NCBI RefSeq assembly: GCF_000712975.1
Contig: NZ_JHQL01000004.1
Coordinates: 310,001-374,000, forward strand
DNA length: 64,000 nt
DNA from: Vreelandella neptunia
Lineage (GTDB): Bacteria > Pseudomonadota > Gammaproteobacteria > Pseudomonadales > Halomonadaceae
Reading direction: 5' to 3'
A model generated the notes under the pieces. The model saw only the letters and a program-made list of their open reading frames with translations, had not been told where the DNA came from and made no database searches. Below, in pieces: positions 40,178-50,107 of the stretch. A program made the position numbers and the translations under genes. The first letter of the stretch is position 1; each line of letters opens with the position of its first letter.

Positions 40178-41278
40178 TTAAGCGAAGGCCCCGTAATAGC
40201 GCCGCGGCGCTCTTGGCAGTACGCCTGTTAACAGGGTATAGCTGATGGTATCGCAGTAACGTGCGACTTCATCGATAGGCAATACAGTACCGTTGCTGGC
40301 GGCTCCCCACAGCACGACCTCGCTACCAATGTCAGCCCCAGGCACATCGGTAACATCGACGGTTAGCATATCCATTGAGACCTTACCGGCAATTGTACAG
40401 CGCTGGCCGTTAACTAACACCGGGGTGCCATCTATGGCGTGACGATCATAGCCATCGCCATAACCAGCGGCCACTACGGCAATTTTAGAACGCCGTGGCG
40501 CGCACCAGCGACCTCCGTAGCCAACAGGTTCACCCTCCTCAAGCTCACGAAGTGCAATAATCTCAGAACGTAAACTCATGACTGGACGCAGCTGGCCGGT
40601 AAGCTCATTGGCTTCTTCTAGTGGGTCACTGCCATACAACATGACACCGGGACGATTCCAATCACCATGAGCAACAGGCCATGCCAGTGTCGCGGGTGAA
40701 TTGGCCAAGCATAGAGGCGCATCGAGCGCTTTTGCCAAACTCGTTAAAGCTGCCATTTGCCGATTGAAGTAACTTCCCTCACGGGCATCTGCGGTAGCAA
40801 AGTGGCTCATCAAATGTAGCGCTGTCACCTGTGGCGCATTCACTAACCGCCGCCAAACGTTAGGCGCTTCCTCTAGAGAGAACCCTAGACGATGCATACC
40901 AGAATCGACTTTCATCCATACGGGAATCGGCTGCTGGGGAGAAAAAGCGAGTAAAGCAGCCACCTGCCACTCACTGTGGACGCTGATCCAGAAACTGTAT
41001 TGATCAACCAGCTTCAGCTCGTCAGCGGTAAAAATACCTTCAAGCAATACAATGGGTTTTTTAATCCCCCCTTTACGCAGGCTGATCGCTTCTTCTATAC
41101 ACGCGACAGCAAATGCGGGCACATCGGCTTCTAGGGCGCGCGCGCATTCAAGCGCACCATGACCATAAGCATCCGCTTTAATAACGGCTACCGAGCGACT
41201 TTGGGGCGCGCAGCGGCACGCTAGCTGATAGTTATGACGCAGTGCGTCTAAATCAATATGGGCCACCAGGGGGCGCAT
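40178..41278 (-). CDS. alr: Alanine racemase
   Basis: 366 residues from the ATG at 41278; a GTG four codons earlier is possible. The PLP lysine is K34 in VAVIKADAYGHG, the second catalytic Tyr is in the C-terminal half near AAGYGDGYDRH, and MLYGSDPLEE and VSMDMLTVDVT are further family blocks. It makes D-alanine for peptidoglycan. Follows rpoS by a terminator on the same strand. Confidence 0.95.
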   Translation of the reverse strand: MRPLVAHIDLDALRHNYQLACRCAPQSRSVAVIKADAYGHGALECARALEADVPAFAVACIEEAISLRKGGIKKPIVLLEGIFTADELKLVDQYSFWISVHSEWQVAALLAFSPQQPIPVWMKVDSGMHRLGFSLEEAPNVWRRLVNAPQVTALHLMSHFATADAREGSYFNRQMAALTSLAKALDAPLCLANSPATLAWPVAHGDWNRPGVMLYGSDPLEEANELTGQLRPVMSLRSEIIALRELEEGEPVGYGGRWCAPRRSKIAVVAAGYGDGYDRHAIDGTPVLVNGQRCTIAGKVSMDMLTVDVTDVPGADIGSEVVLWGAASNGTVLPIDEVARYCDTISYTLLTGVLPRAPRRYYGAFA

Positions 41279-41330
41279 CACGTTTCTCACTTACACAGTC
41301 AATAGTTAACAGGTGATCAACCAAAGGGCG

Positions 41331-41367
41331 TCAAAAATAACGCACCGAGCAATGAACTCGGTGCGTT
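41331..41367 (-). terminator. Terminator of rpoS
   Basis: Perfect 11-bp arms AACGCACCGAG / CTCGGTGCGTT with a 7-base loop; on the minus strand followed by ATTTTTG. It starts 32 bases past the rpoS stop. Confidence 0.85.
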
Positions 41368-41398
41368 ATAGTCGGTGCGGCGCAATAGCTTACCGCGT

Positions 41399-42373
41399 TT
41401 AGCTCTCGAAAATAGCGTTGAGGGACAGGCCCTGCTTTTCCAAAGAGCGACGCAGCTTCTTTAGCGCCTCTACTTGAATTTGCCGGACGCGCTCGCGTGT
41501 TAGACCAATTTCAGCGCCAACTTCCTCTAACGTGGCGGCTTCATGGCCTCGTAATCCAAAGCGGCGAACTACCACTTCGCGCTGCTTCTCACTAAGCTCA
41601 TCCAGCCAGTGGTCTACGTGCTCGCGTACATCACCATCAACTAGACATGCTTCCGGGCCTAGCACTTCGTCGTCAGTTAAGGTGTCGATTAACGGCTTAT
41701 CACTTTCCCCCCCCATAGGGTAATCAACTGACGAGACGCGCTCATTGAGCCCGAGCATCTTCTTAACCGTTTCTACTGGCTTGTCGAGATGATCGGCAAT
41801 CTCTTCTGCCGTTGCTTCATGATCAAGCTTTTGGGTTAGCTCACGCGCTGCACGCAGATAAATATTCAGCTCTTTAACCACGTGTATGGGTAGACGTATG
41901 GTACGCGTCTGATTCATCAAAGCGCGCTCTATAGTTTGCCGAATCCACCACGTGGCATAAGTAGAAAAGCGGAACCCCCGTTCAGGATCAAACTTTTCGA
42001 CGGCTCGAATTAACCCGAGGTTTCCCTCTTCAATCAGATCAAGCAGCGTCAGCCCGCGGTTTAAATAGCGTCTGGCAATTTTCACTACCAAACGCAGGTT
42101 AGACTCGATCATCCTTGAGCGGCCAAGTGGATCGCCTTTACGCGCTAAACGGCCATAATAGACTTCTTCTTCCGGCGTTAATAATGGCGAAAAACCAATT
42201 TCATTAAGGTAGATTTGTGTCGCATCCAAGCTTTGAGTCGATTGACGCTCATCACGGCCTAACGCTTTTTCAAAAGCATCCTCCTCCGCAGTGACCTCTT
42301 CATCGGCACCATCCAGAGCCTCTTCAACAGCGTCCAGGTCAACCTCCTGTAGATCCTTCTCCAGCATACTCAT
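41399..42373 (-). CDS. rpoS: RNA polymerase sigma factor, stationary phase/general stress
   Basis: 324 residues. Region 1.2 ([22 protein letters not shown]), region 2 ([27 protein letters not shown] in short form [32 protein letters not shown]), region 3 and region 4 with [23 protein letters not shown]. No region 1.1 and no long insertion, so it is not RpoD; the nlpD neighbour upstream confirms RpoS. GGGGGA lies 7 bases before the ATG. The N-terminus is very acidic (about 13 Asp/Glu in the first 32). In E. coli the main promoter lies inside nlpD. Confidence 0.96.
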   Translation of the reverse strand: MSMLEKDLQEVDLDAVEEALDGADEEVTAEEDAFEKALGRDERQSTQSLDATQIYLNEIGFSPLLTPEEEVYYGRLARKGDPLGRSRMIESNLRLVVKIARRYLNRGLTLLDLIEEGNLGLIRAVEKFDPERGFRFSTYATWWIRQTIERALMNQTRTIRLPIHVVKELNIYLRAARELTQKLDHEATAEEIADHLDKPVETVKKMLGLNERVSSVDYPMGGESDKPLIDTLTDDEVLGPEACLVDGDVREHVDHWLDELSEKQREVVVRRFGLRGHEAATLEEVGAEIGLTRERVRQIQVEALKKLRRSLEKQGLSLNAIFES

Positions 42374-42527
42374 GGTAGTATCCCCCGTTATTTCGCCTAA
42401 CCGCCATTAAGAAAAGTAAAGGTGGCCGCACTCCCTGTGCGCTTGCACCATTTATTGTTATATGACGCCCTACTCCAGCTAGTCGGGTACTCCAAACAAT
42501 CCAACCAACAGAATTGCTTAGTAGTGG

Positions 42528-43634
42528 TTAGCGAGACGGCAGATAGTCCAAGGGGTTTTGAGGCTGCCCATCGCGACGCACCTCAAAGTGTAATTTGACG
42601 CTGTCTGCATCACTATCACCCATTGAGGCAATCACTTCTCCCGCTTCAACCACATCGTTTTCTTTAACATTTAGACTATCATTATGCGCATAAGCACTTA
42701 AGTACTGATCGTTGTGTTTAAGCAGTATTAAGTTGCCATATCCTCGTACACCACTACCTGCATAGACCACGATGCCTGGACCCGCCGCTTTAACAGGTTG
42801 CCCCTTTTGGCCAGCGATATCAATCCCAGCCGTAATGGAGCCACCCTGGCCAAACTCTCCAGTCACTTGACCTGCCGTTGGCCATTGCCAGTTAATATTT
42901 TCGACCGGCGTAAACGTACGCGAGGAACGATCAACGCGTGCAGGTTGGCTCGGCTCTGCAGACTCAACAGGCGGCGCTGTTGCTGTGGTCTCTGCCTCAG
43001 GTTTTTGCTCAGGCTCTTGGACAGGTTCAGATGTTGGCTCGGTTTCTTTAGTGGGTTCAGGCTGAGCCTCTTCAGATGCTTCACCTGTAGGCGTAGCATC
43101 GCGATTGGACGTGCTTGCACTATTAGCGGTGCTTGCGCTGTCAGCCACTTGCTGCGCGGCGGCCACTGATACTTGTTCAGCACGCTCTGCTCGCTCAGCC
43201 GTTAACCGTTGGTTCCGCTCAATTGCACTTTCATCAGGCAGCAACCAGTCTAACTGTTGATCGTCACTGGCGACGGAGGTGGTTTGCGGGTTTAGCCCCG
43301 TTGCCACAGCACCCGAGACACGACGTTCTGAAGTAGCAGCACCTGCTGACTGATTGCTTGGTGCCTCCACTCCTTCACGTAGCGCGATAGTTTGGCCTGG
43401 AAATATCTGATAGGGCGCATCGATATTATTGATTTGCGCTAACTCGCGGTAATCAAGATTGTGCTGCCATGCGATGCCATAGAGGGTATCACCTGCTTTA
43501 ACGGTATACTGAGGCGAGTCTGCTACCGCGCGGCGCGCTTCACTTAAATCACGCACCTGAGGCGTGTTGTGCTGCTGATTGGCACAACCGCTGACGGCGA
43601 GTGCCAAAACTGACATCATGAAGACCTTACGCAT
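42528..43634 (-). CDS. nlpD: LysM/M23 lipoprotein, murein hydrolase activator
   Basis: 368 residues from the ATG at 43634 (AAGGAG 10 bases upstream). Lipobox LAVSGC near residue 16; LysM domain about 45-90 (YTVKAGDTLYGIAW, IFPGQTIAL); a Ser/Ala then Pro/Glu/Thr-rich linker; C-terminal M23/LytM domain from about 255. The zinc motif is degenerate: HxGxD is replaced by AGIDIAG and HxH by KLHFEV, so it should activate amidases, as E. coli NlpD does for AmiC, and not cut peptidoglycan itself. Directly upstream of rpoS. Confidence 0.93.
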   Translation of the reverse strand: MRKVFMMSVLALAVSGCANQQHNTPQVRDLSEARRAVADSPQYTVKAGDTLYGIAWQHNLDYRELAQINNIDAPYQIFPGQTIALREGVEAPSNQSAGAATSERRVSGAVATGLNPQTTSVASDDQQLDWLLPDESAIERNQRLTAERAERAEQVSVAAAQQVADSASTANSASTSNRDATPTGEASEEAQPEPTKETEPTSEPVQEPEQKPEAETTATAPPVESAEPSQPARVDRSSRTFTPVENINWQWPTAGQVTGEFGQGGSITAGIDIAGQKGQPVKAAGPGIVVYAGSGVRGYGNLILLKHNDQYLSAYAHNDSLNVKENDVVEAGEVIASMGDSDADSVKLHFEVRRDGQPQNPLDYLPSR

Positions 43635-43641
43635 GAAAACC

Positions 43642-44613
43642 CTACTCCTTTTCAACGTCGCGCGCGTTTCCTATTGACCTATGCTCGGCATAGTGAGCTG
43701 CGCGACGGTTTAATAACACTACCAATAGTGCGCCAACCATCATCAGTGCCACAACGCCTACCGACTGAGCAGAGCCTCCAGACAGTACCGCATAATCACT
43801 AGGTAACAGATAACGATGAGCTAACGGAATCATTTGTCCATCAGGGCCAAGCTGGTAACGCAACAGCTCTTTCCAAGGCCACAATACTGGCAGCGAGCCA
43901 ATAATAAACCCTAGTAAAAGCTGCATAGTGGCATCATGGTGACGGCGTAATAACCATGATAACAATCGCGAAAATAGCGCGAGGCCAACAATACATCCCA
44001 TACCGAACAGCATAATAATGCCAATATCAAAACTTCGAATAGCCCCTAAAATAGTGCCATAAAGCCCCATCGTCAGCAGCAGAAAACTACCGGACACTCC
44101 CGGAAGCAGCATCGCGCTAATAGCAATCGCACCGGCAACCATAACTACCACCGCTTCATTACCGATAAGTAACACTAACGGCATCATGCCTGGCAGCGAT
44201 TTAGCCAGTAATAGCCCTACCACCAGCGGTAATAGATACCAAAACTTCCAACGCCCACCTGCCTGGGCAACGACAAACCCTGACGCAGCTACCAAGCCAA
44301 AGAAAAACCCTTCAATTAGCAGCGGGTGAGCCTCCATTAGCCAAAGCGCTAAATGCGCAACGCTGAAAAGGCTCACGGCAACGCCCAGCAACAATGGCAC
44401 GATAAAGGTTATATTCAGGTGCTGAGCTAACGCCAGCCAACCGCCTTGCCGCCAAGCAACAAAAGCGCTGGGGCCAAACTGCTTGATAGTATGAATAAAC
44501 TCTTCATAAATACCGGTAATAAACGCGATCGTTCCGCCTGAAACACCGGGCACCGCATCGGCCGCCCCCATTCCTGCGCCTTTTAAAAACAGTTCTACAA
44601 ATCGACGCTTCAA
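43642..44613 (-). CDS. DUF368 undecaprenyl-phosphate translocase (PopT family)
   Basis: 323 residues with about eight to ten membrane segments. The repeated motif of the family is intact: GMGAADAVPGVSGGTIAFI near the start and ISAMLLPGVSGSFLLL in the middle. DUF368 proteins were recently identified as carriers that return C55-phosphate to the cytoplasmic face (PopT); their importance rises at high pH and salt in Vibrio, which suits a halophile. It is coupled to pcm (ATGA overlap) and ends 7 bases before the nlpD start, so it is inserted in the normal pcm-nlpD-rpoS order. Confidence 0.87.
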   Translation of the reverse strand: MKRRFVELFLKGAGMGAADAVPGVSGGTIAFITGIYEEFIHTIKQFGPSAFVAWRQGGWLALAQHLNITFIVPLLLGVAVSLFSVAHLALWLMEAHPLLIEGFFFGLVAASGFVVAQAGGRWKFWYLLPLVVGLLLAKSLPGMMPLVLLIGNEAVVVMVAGAIAISAMLLPGVSGSFLLLTMGLYGTILGAIRSFDIGIIMLFGMGCIVGLALFSRLLSWLLRRHHDATMQLLLGFIIGSLPVLWPWKELLRYQLGPDGQMIPLAHRYLLPSDYAVLSGGSAQSVGVVALMMVGALLVVLLNRRAAHYAEHRSIGNARDVEKE

Positions 44614-45242
44614 TCCACCACTCCTTGCAATAGGGGTACAAAACGCACGGGTTCAAGCCGACGCTTTTCAAAGGCACTGCCAATGCGTTTTATTTGGGTA
44701 AGCCATTGACTGCCATCAGGCTCTTCTAGCGGTGCAATCAGCACACCATCATGGCTAAGCTGCTCCAATAGTGCTTCTGGCAGCGTTTGGGCGCAGGCAG
44801 TTAACAAAATCACATCAAAGGGCGCAACTTCTGGCCACCCTTCACCACCATCCGCCACTGCCAGCGTTGCTGGCGCATCAAGCCGCCAAAGACGTTCTGC
44901 GGCTCGCTGGTGCAAAGCGTGAATGCGTTCAACCGAATAGAGCGTAGGCACTAGCCTGGATAGAATTAGTGTTTGATAACCCGAGCCAGTGCCCACTTCC
45001 AGCACACGCCTAGGCCCCGCCCGCACCACAAGCTCTGTCATTCGCGCAACTGTCAGAGGTTGCGATAATGTCTGCCCAAAGCCAATAGGTAACGAGGTGT
45101 CTTCATACGCGCGATGGGCCAACGCTTCATCGACGAACAAGTGCCTTGGCTCACCCGCCATAACATTGAGCACTCGCGCATCTTGAATGCCTTGCTGCTC
45201 AAGCCGCTTTACCATGCGATTTCGAGTGCGTTGAGAGGTCAT
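44610..45242 (-). CDS. pcm: Protein-L-isoaspartate O-methyltransferase
   Basis: 210 residues from the ATG at 45242, which gives the usual family start MTSQRTR; the frame is open further upstream (ATG 45287), where it would overlap surE. SAM-binding motif VLEVGTGSGYQT, plus AYEDTSLPIGFGQTLSQP and the C-terminal PVRFVPLLQG. It methylates damaged isoaspartyl residues for repair. Order surE-pcm as in E. coli. Confidence 0.93.
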   Translation of the reverse strand: MTSQRTRNRMVKRLEQQGIQDARVLNVMAGEPRHLFVDEALAHRAYEDTSLPIGFGQTLSQPLTVARMTELVVRAGPRRVLEVGTGSGYQTLILSRLVPTLYSVERIHALHQRAAERLWRLDAPATLAVADGGEGWPEVAPFDVILLTACAQTLPEALLEQLSHDGVLIAPLEEPDGSQWLTQIKRIGSAFEKRRLEPVRFVPLLQGVVD

Positions 45243-45273
45243 CCCTCTACCGCGCAGCTCGCTAGGCGAAAGC

Positions 45274-46020
45274 TCAGGCAAAAGCATCCAACCAGTCCTG
45301 CACGTCACTACGCGCGGGATGGCGCGTTAGATCTGTTTGTAACGGAGTAATCGATATATAACCTGCTTCGATAGCAGAAAAGTCGGTATCCTCGCCATCA
45401 TCAGCGTTAGCGGCGACCGGAGCTATCCAGAAACGCGTGCGTCCGCGTGGGTCTTTAACAGGCACCGGTTTCTCTGCTGGCCCACGATAGCCTAAGCGAG
45501 TCACTTTAACGCCTTTAATCTCTTCCCACGGCACATCCGGCACGTTAACGTTCAGAAGGGTACGAGGTGGCAACGACAGCTGATCGGCAGCTCCGATTAA
45601 GCTAGCAGCTACCTTGGCAGCCGTCGCAAAGTAACGATCACCACATAGCGACATTGCTATGGCGGTCATGCCCAAGTTGCGCCCTTCCATAGCAGCGGCT
45701 ACCGTGCCTGAATAGAGCACATCATCGCCAAGGTTACTACCGTGGTTAATTCCTGAAATCACCAAGTCAGGACGCTCATCCCAGACACCGTTCACGCCCA
45801 GATAAACACAGTCTGCTGGCGTACCATCTACGCTATAAAAGCCGTTATCCAGCGCTGTTAAAGAGAGCGGACGGGAAAGCGTCAGCGAGTTACTGGCGCC
45901 ACTGCGATCTCGATCAGGCGCTACCACGCGTAAATTCGCATGGGCAACAAGCGCATCATGCAGTGCCCGCAACCCTGGCGCGTGGACACCATCGTCATTG
46001 GAAAGCAGCAGTCGCCGCAT
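45274..46020 (-). CDS. surE: 5'/3'-nucleotidase SurE
   Basis: 248 residues. Metal-binding start [13 protein letters not shown], then SGASNSLTL and [24 protein letters not shown], all diagnostic. It removes phosphate from nucleoside monophosphates and short polyphosphates and is linked to stress survival. Fifty bases downstream of truD. Confidence 0.96.
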   Translation of the reverse strand: MRRLLLSNDDGVHAPGLRALHDALVAHANLRVVAPDRDRSGASNSLTLSRPLSLTALDNGFYSVDGTPADCVYLGVNGVWDERPDLVISGINHGSNLGDDVLYSGTVAAAMEGRNLGMTAIAMSLCGDRYFATAAKVAASLIGAADQLSLPPRTLLNVNVPDVPWEEIKGVKVTRLGYRGPAEKPVPVKDPRGRTRFWIAPVAANADDGEDTDFSAIEAGYISITPLQTDLTRHPARSDVQDWLDAFA

Positions 46021-46070
46021 TCGTGTCTCCTTTAAAGATGCCGCATTAAGATAAGTGTATATGGGGCGCG

Positions 46071-47111
46071 TTAAGCAAAATCCGGATGCGCGATTAACTC
46101 ACTGACCACGGCGGTCGCAAAGCTCCCTCGTGGCAAGGCAAACGAGAGTAGCACGGCATTGGGCAATGTCTCGATACTAGGCGAAATTAACCTTACTCGT
46201 AGCGCTCGATGGGAACGCTTAACGCCACTTTTCACTAACCCCTCGCACAGCATCGGATGGCATGTTAACAGCCGCTTTTCATAGTCTGCCACCTGATATT
46301 CAGCAAGTTCCCCTGCGCCCCACAGAGCACCGGTCGGATGGATATCAAGCGCAGCGGCACGTCTTATTAAGTCGTCATCCACGGCATCAACGGTAAAAAC
46401 ACTGTGCGTGCCATCCAGCATGAGCATATCGCCCGCTAGAGGCTGGCACCATGTCCCATCCGCCAGACGGTTGCTTAACAACTCGTTAAACAAGAAACTA
46501 CGAGCCGTGGAAAGCATCATTCCTTGGCGGTCATCGCGCTTGCGCCAGCCTTTCGCTAAAAGTGCTTCTGCACGCTGTAAATTGCGGCCTTCAGGCCCAA
46601 AACGCTGAGGTCCAAAATAGTTAGGCACCCCTTGACGACAAAGCGCCTCCCAGCGGTCAAAAAAATGCTGGCTTTGAAGCGCTTCACCGCTAAGGCGCAA
46701 CGTGAAGTGATTAGTGCGATGGACACCGCGCTTCAACTTTCGGGGATGTCTTGCCTGGGCCAACACCTTAATCCCCAATGCCGCTAATGAGTCACCCAAG
46801 TCGCTAGGTGCCTCGCGCCCTGGAAGATGTACGCTTAACCACTGCCGGGTCACTGCGACTCGGTCCTTCATCCCGGAGTAACCCACATCTCGGGGTGTGA
46901 CACCACAAAGACGGCTGACGCTTTTCACCACATCTAACGTGGTTTGATGGCGCTTTTCAAGCCGTAACCACAGGTGCTCACCCTGATTTTCAGGCGTAAA
47001 ATTCAGTTGCTCGTCAACCACAAAATCTTCTGGCTGAGCGCGATAATGGCCCGGTTTAGGAGCACCGAATTCAGCATCTAAGCAGCGCTGCCAAGCGGGT
47101 AAATTAACCAT
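46071..47111 (-). CDS. truD: tRNA pseudouridine(13) synthase
   Basis: 346 residues. TruD core: catalytic Asp in [30 protein letters not shown], and [10 protein letters not shown]; the TRUD insertion domain follows and the C-terminus returns to [26 protein letters not shown] (in part: [13 protein letters not shown]). It isomerises U13 of tRNA-Glu. It overlaps the end of ispF by 8 bases. Confidence 0.96.
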   Translation of the reverse strand: MVNLPAWQRCLDAEFGAPKPGHYRAQPEDFVVDEQLNFTPENQGEHLWLRLEKRHQTTLDVVKSVSRLCGVTPRDVGYSGMKDRVAVTRQWLSVHLPGREAPSDLGDSLAALGIKVLAQARHPRKLKRGVHRTNHFTLRLSGEALQSQHFFDRWEALCRQGVPNYFGPQRFGPEGRNLQRAEALLAKGWRKRDDRQGMMLSTARSFLFNELLSNRLADGTWCQPLAGDMLMLDGTHSVFTVDAVDDDLIRRAAALDIHPTGALWGAGELAEYQVADYEKRLLTCHPMLCEGLVKSGVKRSHRALRVRLISPSIETLPNAVLLSFALPRGSFATAVVSELIAHPDFA

Positions 47112-47592
47112 TCAGCGCCTCTTGGTGCTCCAGCAACACCACTGCCTCAGCGGCAATACCTTCCCCCCGTCCGGTAAACCCGAGCCGTTCGGTTGTCGTG
47201 GCTTTAACATTGACCTGACCAAGGCGAATACCTAAATCTTCAGCAATGACCGCGCGCATCGTATCAATATGCGGCGCCATTTTAGGTGCCTGTGCCATTA
47301 ACGTGGCATCTAGATTAACCACGCAGAAGCCTTGTGCATGCACCAGCTGAACCACATGGCGAAGTAAATGGCGGCTATCTGCACCAGCCCATGTTGGGTC
47401 GGTATCGGGGAAGTGCCGCCCTATATCACCGAGTGCACAGGCACCCAGCAGTGCGTCACTGATAGCATGCAGTAACACATCGCCATCCGAGTGGGCAACA
47501 AAACCATGTTCAAAAGGCAGCTTAATGCCACCAATCATCAAATGGTCGCCAACGCCAAATCGGTGCACATCAAATCCGTGGCCAATTCGCAT
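47104..47592 (-). CDS. ispF: 2-C-methyl-D-erythritol 2,4-cyclodiphosphate synthase
   Basis: 162 residues from the ATG at 47592 (AAGGAG 6 bases upstream), overlapping the ispD stop by one base. Metal ligands in GFDVHRF (DxH) and the later His; [17 protein letters not shown] and the C-terminal [22 protein letters not shown] match. Third enzyme unit of the MEP isoprenoid pathway encoded next to IspD. Confidence 0.97.
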   Translation of the reverse strand: MRIGHGFDVHRFGVGDHLMIGGIKLPFEHGFVAHSDGDVLLHAISDALLGACALGDIGRHFPDTDPTWAGADSRHLLRHVVQLVHAQGFCVVNLDATLMAQAPKMAPHIDTMRAVIAEDLGIRLGQVNVKATTTERLGFTGRGEGIAAEAVVLLEHQEALNG

Positions 47593-48344
47593 TAACAACT
47601 CCTTTTAGATTCAGAAAATTGGGCAGATTCAGAGGATTGAGCAGAATCAGAGGCTTGAGCGACTTGCGACGCCATAATAGCAGCAGCAAGGGCAAGGTCA
47701 TCAGGATGGGTGACTTTAAGATTATCGCGACGTCCACTAATCAGCCTGGGTGCATGCCCTAGCGCCTCAACAGCGGAGGCTTCATCGGTAACAACACACT
47801 GACCAGTGACGGCATGTTCAAGAGCACGACGCAAAAGCGCGTAGCGAAAGCTTTGAGGCGTTAGCGCATGCCATAGCCGCTCACGAGACTCAGTGGCAGC
47901 ACTTAACTGTTCGGCATTGGCTCGTTTCATGGTATCAGCCACCGGCATCGCCAGAAGTGCGCCACTAGGGTGTTGCTGGGCAGCGTGATACAGCGTCAGC
48001 AAATCAGACGATGTCACGCAGGGACGCGCAACATCATGCACCATCACCATATCGTCTTCTTGCGCGTTTATAGCGTGCAGCGCATTTAAGACGCTATCCA
48101 TCCGCTCAGCACCACCGGTCACTCGCTGCCAATGGGTAAATGGCACCCATTCAGGGTTGAACCAGCGATCATCACTGTCCAGACACAGCACAAGATGCGC
48201 AGCGGGAAAAGCACGGTGCAGCCGACTAAGCGTATGCGCCAGGATCGGCTTTTCACCCAGCGGCAGATACTGCTTCGGCTTATCGGCTCCCATTCGCTTG
48301 CCTTGCCCGGCGGCGGGTACGATTAACCACAGCGGGTGACTCAT
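47592..48344 (-). CDS. ispD: 2-C-methyl-D-erythritol 4-phosphate cytidylyltransferase
   Basis: 250 residues against about 236 in E. coli. CTP-binding [20 protein letters not shown] and the active-site [10 protein letters not shown] are intact; ends with [11 protein letters not shown] like the family and then a C-terminal extension of about 25 residues made of repeats ([18 protein letters not shown]). It makes CDP-methylerythritol. Coupled to ftsB upstream (ATGA) and ispF downstream (TAATG). Confidence 0.96.
   Translation of the reverse strand: MSHPLWLIVPAAGQGKRMGADKPKQYLPLGEKPILAHTLSRLHRAFPAAHLVLCLDSDDRWFNPEWVPFTHWQRVTGGAERMDSVLNALHAINAQEDDMVMVHDVARPCVTSSDLLTLYHAAQQHPSGALLAMPVADTMKRANAEQLSAATESRERLWHALTPQSFRYALLRRALEHAVTGQCVVTDEASAVEALGHAPRLISGRRDNLKVTHPDDLALAAAIMASQVAQASDSAQSSESAQFSESKRSC
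47607..47660. repeat. Three 18-bp tandem units inside the 3' end of ispD
   Basis: AGATTCAGAAAATTGGGC (47607-47624), AGATTCAGAGGATTGAGC (47625-47642), AGAATCAGAGGCTTGAGC (47643-47660), neighbouring copies 15-16 of 18 identical. In-frame, they encode three six-residue Ala-Gln-x-Ser-(Glu/Asp)-Ser repeats that extend IspD. Confidence 0.9.
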
Positions 48345-48694
48345 TCGTCAGCACCTTCACTGGGCAAACCTGGTTGAGTAACTAGCCCCGCATTAATCCC
48401 TACGAGTTCGGCTTCAATCGCCACACCAGGCACCCAAAAAAACTGTTCATCGCTACGCACCATACCCATATCGCTTCGGGCACGCTCTTCAACAGCGTCT
48501 AGGCCGGTTTTCAGATCGGTGACTTCAGCTGCTAAACGCGCGTTACGCTCTCGCATGGGCACATTGGCAGCTTCTTGAACGGCAACGCGCTCTTCAACCA
48601 GCTGTAAATCTTCCCAGCCACCGTTACCTAACCAGAGCTGGTATTGGAGAAACCCCAATATCGCAAGCAGCGCAACCGTAAGCCATTTATGCAT
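48341..48694 (-). CDS. ftsB: Cell division protein FtsB
   Basis: 117 residues from the ATG at 48694 (AAGG 5 bases upstream). Bitopic: a short basic start, one membrane helix (LTVALLAILGFLQYQLWLG), then a periplasmic coiled coil (VEERVAVQEAANVPMRERNARLAAEV) and a conserved ERARSDMGMVRSDEQFF block. It forms the FtsQLB complex that activates septal wall synthesis. First gene of the ispD-ispF-truD-surE-pcm run. Confidence 0.93.
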   Translation of the reverse strand: MHKWLTVALLAILGFLQYQLWLGNGGWEDLQLVEERVAVQEAANVPMRERNARLAAEVTDLKTGLDAVEERARSDMGMVRSDEQFFWVPGVAIEAELVGINAGLVTQPGLPSEGADE

Positions 48695-48797
48695 CACCGC
48701 CTTCCTTTGTTTAGGCCTAAACGAAGCGCATTATGCCATTAAGGGCTATTTCCAGCGAGTTACGCCTTACCTAACTGATTTTTCACCTAACCGGATT

Positions 48798-49946
48798 TCA
48801 TTTAAACGGTAATGCATCGTTCGCGGCCTCACGATAGGCGCTAATATGGGCACCCTCTTCATGGCAGAATTGAGCAACGCCTGCTGCCAAGCCAGGGTGT
48901 ACAAGGTAGTGCAGCGAACGTACCCGTTGAGGGGCAAAGCCACGCACCAGCTTGTGTTCACCCTGGGTTCCGGGGTCGAATAAAGAGAGCCCGTTTTCCA
49001 GACAAAATTCAATTCCTTGGTAATAGCAAGCTTCAAAATGGAGACAGTCAGCAACCACCTCGCTCCCCCAATAGCGGCCGTACAAAGTGTGCTCGCCACG
49101 AAAATAGAGTGCGGCGGCAACGGGCTGACCATTTAATAGCGCCTGAACCAACACAAGTGCCTCAGGCATCATATGGCGTAACCGCTCAAAAAAAGCCTCA
49201 TTCAAGTAAGGCGGGCGGCCCCGCTCGTGATATGTGATCGTGTAGCAGCGAAAGAAGTGCGCCATGGCTTCTTGAGTAATTGCCTTGCCCTCTAAGCGCC
49301 GTAACGTAAAGCCTTGCTCGGCAACCAAGCGCCGTTCGCGCTTAATCATTTTGCGGCGTTTCGACGTAAGGCTCGCCAAAAAACCATCGAAATCGCCAAA
49401 TCCACGATCTCGCCATTGAAACTGAACGCCCTCTCGCGCAATTAACGCTGGAAACTGCCGCTGCCAGGCAGCCACTTCGTCATCCTGCGCAAACAGCAAA
49501 TGCCAACTCGACAACGCTTGCTCTTCACAATGCGCTTGCCACGTCGCTGCTAATAATCCGCGAACATTTTCGGCATTAACATCATCAGCAATTAAAGTGC
49601 GCGTGCCAGGAACCGGGGTAAACGGAATAGCGCTCAGTGCTTTAGGATAATAGTGGCCGCCTGCACGCTCCAGCGCATCGGCCCATCCCCAATCAAACAC
49701 ATACTCACCATAAGAGTGGTGTTTGCGATACATGGGCAACGCCCCCACCAAACGATTATCTTGCCATACGCAAAGGTGGCAAGGCTCCCACCCGGTCGCG
49801 CGACAGACAGCACCACTACGCTCTAACGCCTGTAAAAATGCATGACGTAAAAAAGGTTGTTCACCGCTGACCAGCGCATCCCACTGGGCGGCGTCCACAG
49901 CGTCGATAGCGGGTAGCATAATGCATGACAGTGAGTGCGAAAGCAT
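48798..49946 (-). CDS. FemAB-like (DUF482) GNAT-fold acyltransferase
   Basis: 382 residues; start at 49946, GGGAGG 4 bases upstream. Full-length DUF482/peptidogalycan-type domain: WDALVSGEQPFLRHAFLQALE start, KRERRLVAEQGFTLRRLEG, and the C-terminal block YYQGIEFCLENGLSLFDPGTQGEHKLVRGF. The family is widespread in proteobacteria and has the double GNAT fold of Fem aminoacyl-tRNA ligases; its substrate is not established. Monocistronic, in opposite orientation to the aldehyde dehydrogenase. Confidence 0.85.
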   Translation of the reverse strand: MLSHSLSCIMLPAIDAVDAAQWDALVSGEQPFLRHAFLQALERSGAVCRATGWEPCHLCVWQDNRLVGALPMYRKHHSYGEYVFDWGWADALERAGGHYYPKALSAIPFTPVPGTRTLIADDVNAENVRGLLAATWQAHCEEQALSSWHLLFAQDDEVAAWQRQFPALIAREGVQFQWRDRGFGDFDGFLASLTSKRRKMIKRERRLVAEQGFTLRRLEGKAITQEAMAHFFRCYTITYHERGRPPYLNEAFFERLRHMMPEALVLVQALLNGQPVAAALYFRGEHTLYGRYWGSEVVADCLHFEACYYQGIEFCLENGLSLFDPGTQGEHKLVRGFAPQRVRSLHYLVHPGLAAGVAQFCHEEGAHISAYREAANDALPFK

Positions 49947-50107
49947 GATGCCTCCCAAGGCGTATCGTTAGAAATATTAGTACATGACCTTACCACTAAC
50001 GAGACGCTCAGTGCGTTTGTTGATGCTGTCATTTCTGTGCGGAGTACGGTATTCAAGTAGTCACGACAACCGTCGATTGTTATTAAGAGTTGACTAAAGG
50101 AGCAGCC

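Noticed and set aside
42528-42870. NlpD as an active zinc endopeptidase
   Set aside because: Two of the M23 metal-ligand positions are replaced (AGIDIAG and KLHFEV), as in amidase activators.
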